Source of the DNA: Hyphomicrobiales bacterium
GTDB lineage: Bacteria; Pseudomonadota; Alphaproteobacteria; Rhodobacterales; Rhodobacteraceae
Direction: 5' to 3'
DNA: 10,010 nt
Assembly: GCA_003558415.1 (NCBI GenBank)
Contig: PWLT01000242.1
Coordinates: 1 to 10,010, forward strand
Part shown: in pieces, positions 7,163-10,010 of the stretch
Layout of the letters: the number at the start of each line of letters is the position of its first letter
Numbering within the stretch: position 1 is the stretch's first letter
Made by a program: the position numbers and the translations under genes
Notes under the pieces: model-generated
Told to the model about the DNA's origin: nothing
Database searches by the model: none
Seen by the model: the letters and a program-made list of their open reading frames with translations, nothing else

Positions 7163-7966
7163 TCAGCGATGACCCGCTGACGGCGACGCCGGGGCGAGCC
7201 CGTCGAGCGCGCTCTGCAAGGCCGTGGCCAGTCGCCGGCCGATATCGGCCTGCGTGGCCTCGGTGCCGATCAGATCGTTGCGGATCTCGATCATCACATG
7301 CAGCAGTCCGCGCGCCTCGCCATGGCGGCGCAGCGTGTGCATCACCCCGTCACCGGGGCCATAGGGCGCGTTGCGGCGCACATCGCGCCCCGCAAGCGGC
7401 CCTTGCCCGGCATGCGCCAGAAGCGCATCGACAAGCCGGCTGTCGGCATCGTGGAGAAAGCCGATCTCCACCTCGCGCGGCTTGCCCCGATAGACGGGTG
7501 TGAAGCTGTGGACCGTCACCAGCACCGGCTCGCGCGCGCTGACGAGAACACTGTCGAGCACCTGGCCCAGCCGGGCGTGGAAGGGCTCATAGATTTCGGC
7601 GGCGCGAATCGCACGCGCTGTCTGCGTGATGCCGCGATTGCCCGGCACCTCATGCACCTCGCTCACCTCGGGGATGGCGTCGGGCGCCTCGGGCGGGCGG
7701 TTGCAATCGAGAACCAGCCGCGAGACGCGCGAGGCCACGAGCGGCGCGTTGAGTGCGGCGGCCATGTGCTCGGCCACCTCCAGCGCGCCGGGATCCCAGG
7801 CAACATGGCTCAGCCGCGCCTCCGGCGCGAGGCCGAGCCCCTCAAGGCTTGCCGGAATGGCCGCGCTGGCGTGCTCGCAGGCCAGGACCACTTGCCCATC
7901 GGCCTGGGCGTTGCGGGTTTCGACGACCGGCAATTCATCGGCGGTGAAAAGCTGCGATTCGTTCAT
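7163..7966 (-). CDS. N-formylglutamate amidohydrolase (FGase) family hydrolase
   Basis: A 267-residue cytosolic hydrolase of the FGase family (HutG-type deformylases, zinc amidohydrolases acting on N-acyl glutamates). Conserved patches are CEHAS (30-34), AWDPGA (56-61), SRLVLDCNRP (82-91), GNRG (109-112), VHSFTP (152-157), RRNAPY (197-202) and IEIRND (226-231); Glu31, His32 and His153 are likely metal or catalytic residues by family analogy. The ATG at 7966 is preferred because family similarity begins shortly after it; its ribosome site (AGGGG, about 13 nt upstream) is mediocre. An in-frame ATG at 8023 would add 19 poorly conserved residues and lie inside the candidate operator. No hut genes are visible nearby. 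It sits first in the cluster, divergent from the RpiR-type regulator and upstream of the ligase. I infer that it may cleave a gamma-glutamyl amide or related N-acyl product rather than formylglutamate. The family call is firm; the substrate is a hypothesis. Confidence 0.85.
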   Translation of the reverse strand: MNESQLFTADELPVVETRNAQADGQVVLACEHASAAIPASLEGLGLAPEARLSHVAWDPGALEVAEHMAAALNAPLVASRVSRLVLDCNRPPEAPDAIPEVSEVHEVPGNRGITQTARAIRAAEIYEPFHARLGQVLDSVLVSAREPVLVTVHSFTPVYRGKPREVEIGFLHDADSRLVDALLAHAGQGPLAGRDVRRNAPYGPGDGVMHTLRRHGEARGLLHVMIEIRNDLIGTEATQADIGRRLATALQSALDGLAPASPSAGHR

Positions 7967-7999
7967 CGCGCGAGCGTGCCCCTGTTGCTTGCACCCGGC

Positions 8000-8028
8000 T
8001 TGACAGACCTTGCCGGATCGCATTCGTT
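8000..8028 (+). promoter_or_regulatory. Candidate promoter for the rpiR-type regulator
   Basis: A perfect TTGACA (8000-8005) is followed after 17 bp by TTCGTT (8023-8028) as a poor -10 box. Transcription would begin near 8035 and leave a leader of about 90 nt before the ATG at 8125. The -10 box coincides with the left arm of the palindrome. The -35 is strong and the -10 is weak. Confidence 0.4.
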
Positions 8029-8036
8029 GTAACGAA
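8023..8036. promoter_or_regulatory. Palindromic candidate operator TTCGTTGTAACGAA
   Basis: Two perfect 6-bp arms, TTCGTT and AACGAA, flank a 2-bp centre, and a second inverted repeat (GTTGT at 8026-8030, ACAAC at 8038-8042) overlaps it. The site lies between a MurR/RpiR-type regulator and the operon it probably controls, over the expected -10 regions of both promoters. A dimeric regulator bound here could repress both directions, with autorepression. Binding by the neighbouring regulator is inferred. Confidence 0.5.
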
Positions 8037-8063
8037 CACAACAGCGAGATCGGCGACTGTCAA
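8035..8063 (-). promoter_or_regulatory. Candidate promoter for the hydrolase and catabolic operon
   Basis: On the minus strand a perfect TTGACA (8058-8063) is followed after 17 bp by TGTGTT (8035-8040), a weak -10 box. Transcription would start near 8028, about 60 nt before the hydrolase ATG. The -10 overlaps the right arm of the palindrome. It faces the plus-strand promoter, and each would read through the other's -35 box. Confidence 0.4.
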
Positions 8064-8124
8064 TATCCTTTCAGCCGCCGACAGGAAAGCGGAGCGTGAA
8101 TTTGCACAGAGTCCGGGCATCGCG

Positions 8125-8997
8125 ATGAAACCACGCCCGCAGACCATTGCCGACCGCGTGCAGGCGGCCTTTGACGGCTTCACCCGGGCCGAGCGCAGTG
8201 CGGTCAACGCGCTGATGCGCAATTATCCGGTGTCGGGGCTGGGCAGCATCACCACGCTGGCGCAGGCGGCCGAGGTCTCCACCCCCACGATCGCGCGCAT
8301 GGTCCAGAAGATCGGCTTTCGCGGCTACCCCGAGTTTCAGGCGGCGCTGCGCGCCGAGCTGGAGGAACAGCTCTCCAGCCCGCTGGCCAAGCACGCACGC
8401 TGGTCGGGGGGCGCGCCGGACACGCATATCCTCAATCGTTTCGCCGATGCGGCGATGGAGAACATGCGCCAGACGCTGGCGCTGATCGATCCGGGCGAGT
8501 TCGATGCCGCCTGCGACCTGCTCGCCGGGCCGGAGCGGCGCGTCTTCACCGTGGGCGGGCGCATCACCCATTCGCTTGCCGATTACTGCTCGACCCATCT
8601 TCAGGTGATCCGCGACCGGGTCATCGCGATGGCCGCCAATCCCAGCAGCTGGGCGCATTCGCTGATCTCCATGCGGCGCGGTGACGTGCTGGTGATCTTC
8701 GACATCCGCCGTTACGAGAGTGATCTCTTCCGGCTCGCCGAGATCGCCGCCGAACGCGGCGTCGAGGTGATCCTGTTCACCGATCAGTGGGGTTCACCCA
8801 TCGCCCCGATGGCACGCCGGCGCTTCAACTGCCGCATCGAGGCCCCCTCGGCCTGGGACAGCTCGGCGGCAACGATGGTGGTGCTGGAAACCCTGATCGC
8901 CGGGGTGCAGCAGCGGATATGGGAAAGCACCAGCGAGCGGATGACGGAGCTCGAATCCCTCTACGACCGGCTGCGCCTGTTCCGCAAGCTTCGCTGA
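8125..8997 (+). CDS. MurR/RpiR-family transcriptional regulator
   Basis: A 290-residue DNA-binding protein with the two-domain RpiR layout. The N-terminal helix-turn-helix domain spans about residues 1-78; the recognition region STPTIARMVQKIGFRGYPEF (52-71) is the family signature. A C-terminal SIS domain spans about 125-260, with VFTVGGRITHS (140-150) as the sugar-phosphate or ligand loop. Family members usually sense phosphosugars, but in alphaproteobacteria many control amino-acid or amine catabolism, so the effector here may be a pathway intermediate. The ATG at 8125 is the only usable start in frame; its ribosome site is weak (AGAG about 14 nt upstream), which suggests low expression. 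It is divergent from the hydrolase across a 158-nt region with paired TTGACA boxes and a palindrome, the usual position of a local regulator. Target and ligand are inferred. Confidence 0.93.
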   Translation: MKPRPQTIADRVQAAFDGFTRAERSAVNALMRNYPVSGLGSITTLAQAAEVSTPTIARMVQKIGFRGYPEFQAALRAELEEQLSSPLAKHARWSGGAPDTHILNRFADAAMENMRQTLALIDPGEFDAACDLLAGPERRVFTVGGRITHSLADYCSTHLQVIRDRVIAMAANPSSWAHSLISMRRGDVLVIFDIRRYESDLFRLAEIAAERGVEVILFTDQWGSPIAPMARRRFNCRIEAPSAWDSSAATMVVLETLIAGVQQRIWESTSERMTELESLYDRLRLFRKLR

Positions 8998-9014
8998 AGC
9001 CGGTAGCAGGCGCA
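8972..9014 (+). terminator. Nested inverted repeats spanning the regulator stop codon
   Basis: TGCGCCTG (8972-8979) is perfectly complementary to CAGGCGCA (9007-9014), and inside them GCTTC (8988-8992) pairs with GAAGC (8996-9000). The structure covers the end of the regulator gene. There is no T-run, so it may be a 3' stabilising structure or a factor-dependent terminator signal, or chance. Confidence 0.3.
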
Positions 9015-9114
9015 TCACATGCGCGGCTGCTCCAGCAAACGCGCGGCATGCGCCTTGCCAAGCGCGCAGGGCGCACCCATCCTCCATCGCAGATTGCCAA
9101 GGATTGGACGGAGG

Positions 9115-9993
9115 ATGACGACACCGGCCTTCAGACGCTACATCGCCCCCGCGCGCAAGCGGCCGCAACTGTGGCGGCTCCTGCTGGGGATCGGCGTGAT
9201 CCTGGCCGTGCATGTGGCGTGGCTGGGCGTGCTGTCTCTGGTGCTGTTCCCGCTTGCAGGCTATCCTGGCCTTGACGGACCCGATGGCATCGGGGCCTCC
9301 CCTGCCATCATGGTGATGCTGCTGCTGAGCTTCGCGGGGCTGGGGCTGGGCACGATCCTGGCCGCGCGGCTGCTGCACGGGCGCGGCGCGGCCTCGCTTC
9401 TGGGCCCCGCGCCGCTGGCGTTGCGTCATTTCACCTTCGGCGCGCTGCTCATCGGGGCTGTCAACGGGGCCGCGATGCTGCTTGGCATGGGCGCGCTCGA
9501 GCTGAAGACCGGGCTGGCCCCGAGTGTCTGGCTGATGTGGCTTCCTCTGGCGCTGATCGGCGTGCTGATCCAGACCGGCGCCGAGGAGGCGGTGTTTCGC
9601 GGCTATCTGCAGCAGCAACTCGCGGCGCGGTTTTCCTCGGCCTTCGTGTGGATGGTGCTGCCCTCGCTGGCCTTCGGGTTCCTGCATTTCGAGCCACAGA
9701 TGATGGGGGCGAATGTCTGGTATGTGGTCGCGGTGACGACACTGTTCGGGTTGATGGCGGCGGATCTGACGGCGCGCTCGGGGTCGCTGGGGCTGGCCTG
9801 GGGGCTGCATTTCGCCAACAATGTCTTCGCCATCCTGATCGTCGCGCCGCAAGGCGCGATGTCGGGGCTGGCTCGCTGGCAAGCGCCCTTCGCCGCAGAC
9901 GACGCCGAGGTGATGCCGGGGTTTCTGCTGGCGGATGCGCTGATGCTGGTGCTGATCTGGGCCGTTTGCCGCTTCGCGCTGCGTCGCGGCTGA
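9115..9993 (+). CDS. CPBP family intramembrane glutamic endopeptidase (CAAX-protease-like)
   Basis: A 292-residue polytopic membrane protein with several hydrophobic segments (about 22-47, 63-86, 106-126, 136-154, 175-190, 201-215, 228-244 and 270-288). It carries all three motifs of the CPBP/Abi family: EEAVFR (157-162; catalytic Glu157 and Glu158, Arg162), FGFLH (187-191; His191) and HFANN (232-236; His232 and Asn236). Relatives cleave prenylated CAAX proteins in eukaryotes; bacterial members have varied, mostly unknown roles, including bacteriocin self-immunity. The frame stays open upstream to 9019, but the ATG at 9115 starts a basic N-terminus just before the first membrane segment; AAGGA is about 11 nt upstream and GGAGG abuts it. 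It follows the regulator by 117 nt on the same strand, with no evident functional link. The family is certain; the substrate is unknown. Confidence 0.9.
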   Translation: MTTPAFRRYIAPARKRPQLWRLLLGIGVILAVHVAWLGVLSLVLFPLAGYPGLDGPDGIGASPAIMVMLLLSFAGLGLGTILAARLLHGRGAASLLGPAPLALRHFTFGALLIGAVNGAAMLLGMGALELKTGLAPSVWLMWLPLALIGVLIQTGAEEAVFRGYLQQQLAARFSSAFVWMVLPSLAFGFLHFEPQMMGANVWYVVAVTTLFGLMAADLTARSGSLGLAWGLHFANNVFAILIVAPQGAMSGLARWQAPFAADDAEVMPGFLLADALMLVLIWAVCRFALRRG

Positions 9994-10010
9994 TTGCATT
10001 CGCGCCCGCG

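Noticed and set aside
7163..7966. Naming the hydrolase hutG
   Set aside because: No histidine-degradation genes are visible nearby and the operon partners fit a different pathway, so only the family name is supported.
6080..8032. Further plus-strand open frames opposite the ligase and the FGase-family gene
   Set aside because: They have no recognisable domain or convincing ribosome site, and they are antisense to well-supported genes.
9010..9024. Inverted repeat GCGCA-N5-TGCGC before the CPBP gene as an operator
   Set aside because: Five-base GC arms are common by chance here, its left arm overlaps another inverted repeat, and nothing ties it to a regulator.
8794..9999. Minus-strand open frame of about 400 codons opposite the regulator end and the CPBP gene
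   Set aside because: It is Gln/His/Arg-rich and low in complexity, a shadow of a membrane-protein gene whose three CPBP motifs are intact.

Overview
The window looks like chromosomal DNA from an alphaproteobacterium, most likely Rhodobacterales (Rhodobacter/Roseobacter relatives). It is GC-rich, with G or C at most third codon positions. It carries a DUF2794 protein, which is largely confined to alphaproteobacteria, and its protein sequences read as typical of that order. This placement is inferred from family knowledge and was not computed. I see no rRNA, tRNA, CRISPR array, insertion sequence or phage gene.

Layout, left to right. (1) Positions 1-1039, plus strand: the 3' part of htpX (membrane zinc protease), then a small DUF2794 gene. 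(2) Positions 1226-2897, minus strand: a small outer-membrane beta-barrel-like protein that starts at a TTG codon 7 nt after the stop of asd (aspartate-semialdehyde dehydrogenase). These two genes converge on DUF2794. (3) Positions 3042-7966, minus strand: a catabolic cluster read in the order N-formylglutamate amidohydrolase-family hydrolase, glutamine-synthetase-like ligase, NAD(P)-dependent aldehyde dehydrogenase, iron-type alcohol dehydrogenase. The last three are tightly packed (21-nt gap, then an ATGA overlap); a 210-nt gap with two strong hairpins separates the hydrolase from the ligase. (4) Position 8125 onward, plus strand: a MurR/RpiR-family regulator transcribed divergently from the cluster, then a CPBP (CAAX-protease-like) membrane protein.

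The main point of interest is the cluster with its regulator. The ligase has the glutamine synthetase ATP and metal motifs. It appears to lack the ammonium-site Glu (Phe in its place), the Asp of the DGSS loop and the adenylylation-site motif, so it is probably a gamma-glutamyl-amine ligase. An alcohol dehydrogenase, an aldehyde dehydrogenase and an amide hydrolase beside it suggest a route for an amino alcohol such as ethanolamine: amine to gamma-glutamyl amino alcohol, to aldehyde, to gamma-glutamyl amino acid, to glutamate plus amino acid (glycine in the ethanolamine case). The FGase-family protein would stand in for the usual class I amidotransferase-type hydrolase. This is inference from motifs and gene neighbours.

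The regulator and the cluster share an intergenic region with two perfect TTGACA boxes facing each other across the palindrome TTCGTTGTAACGAA, a plausible shared operator for the RpiR-type regulator.
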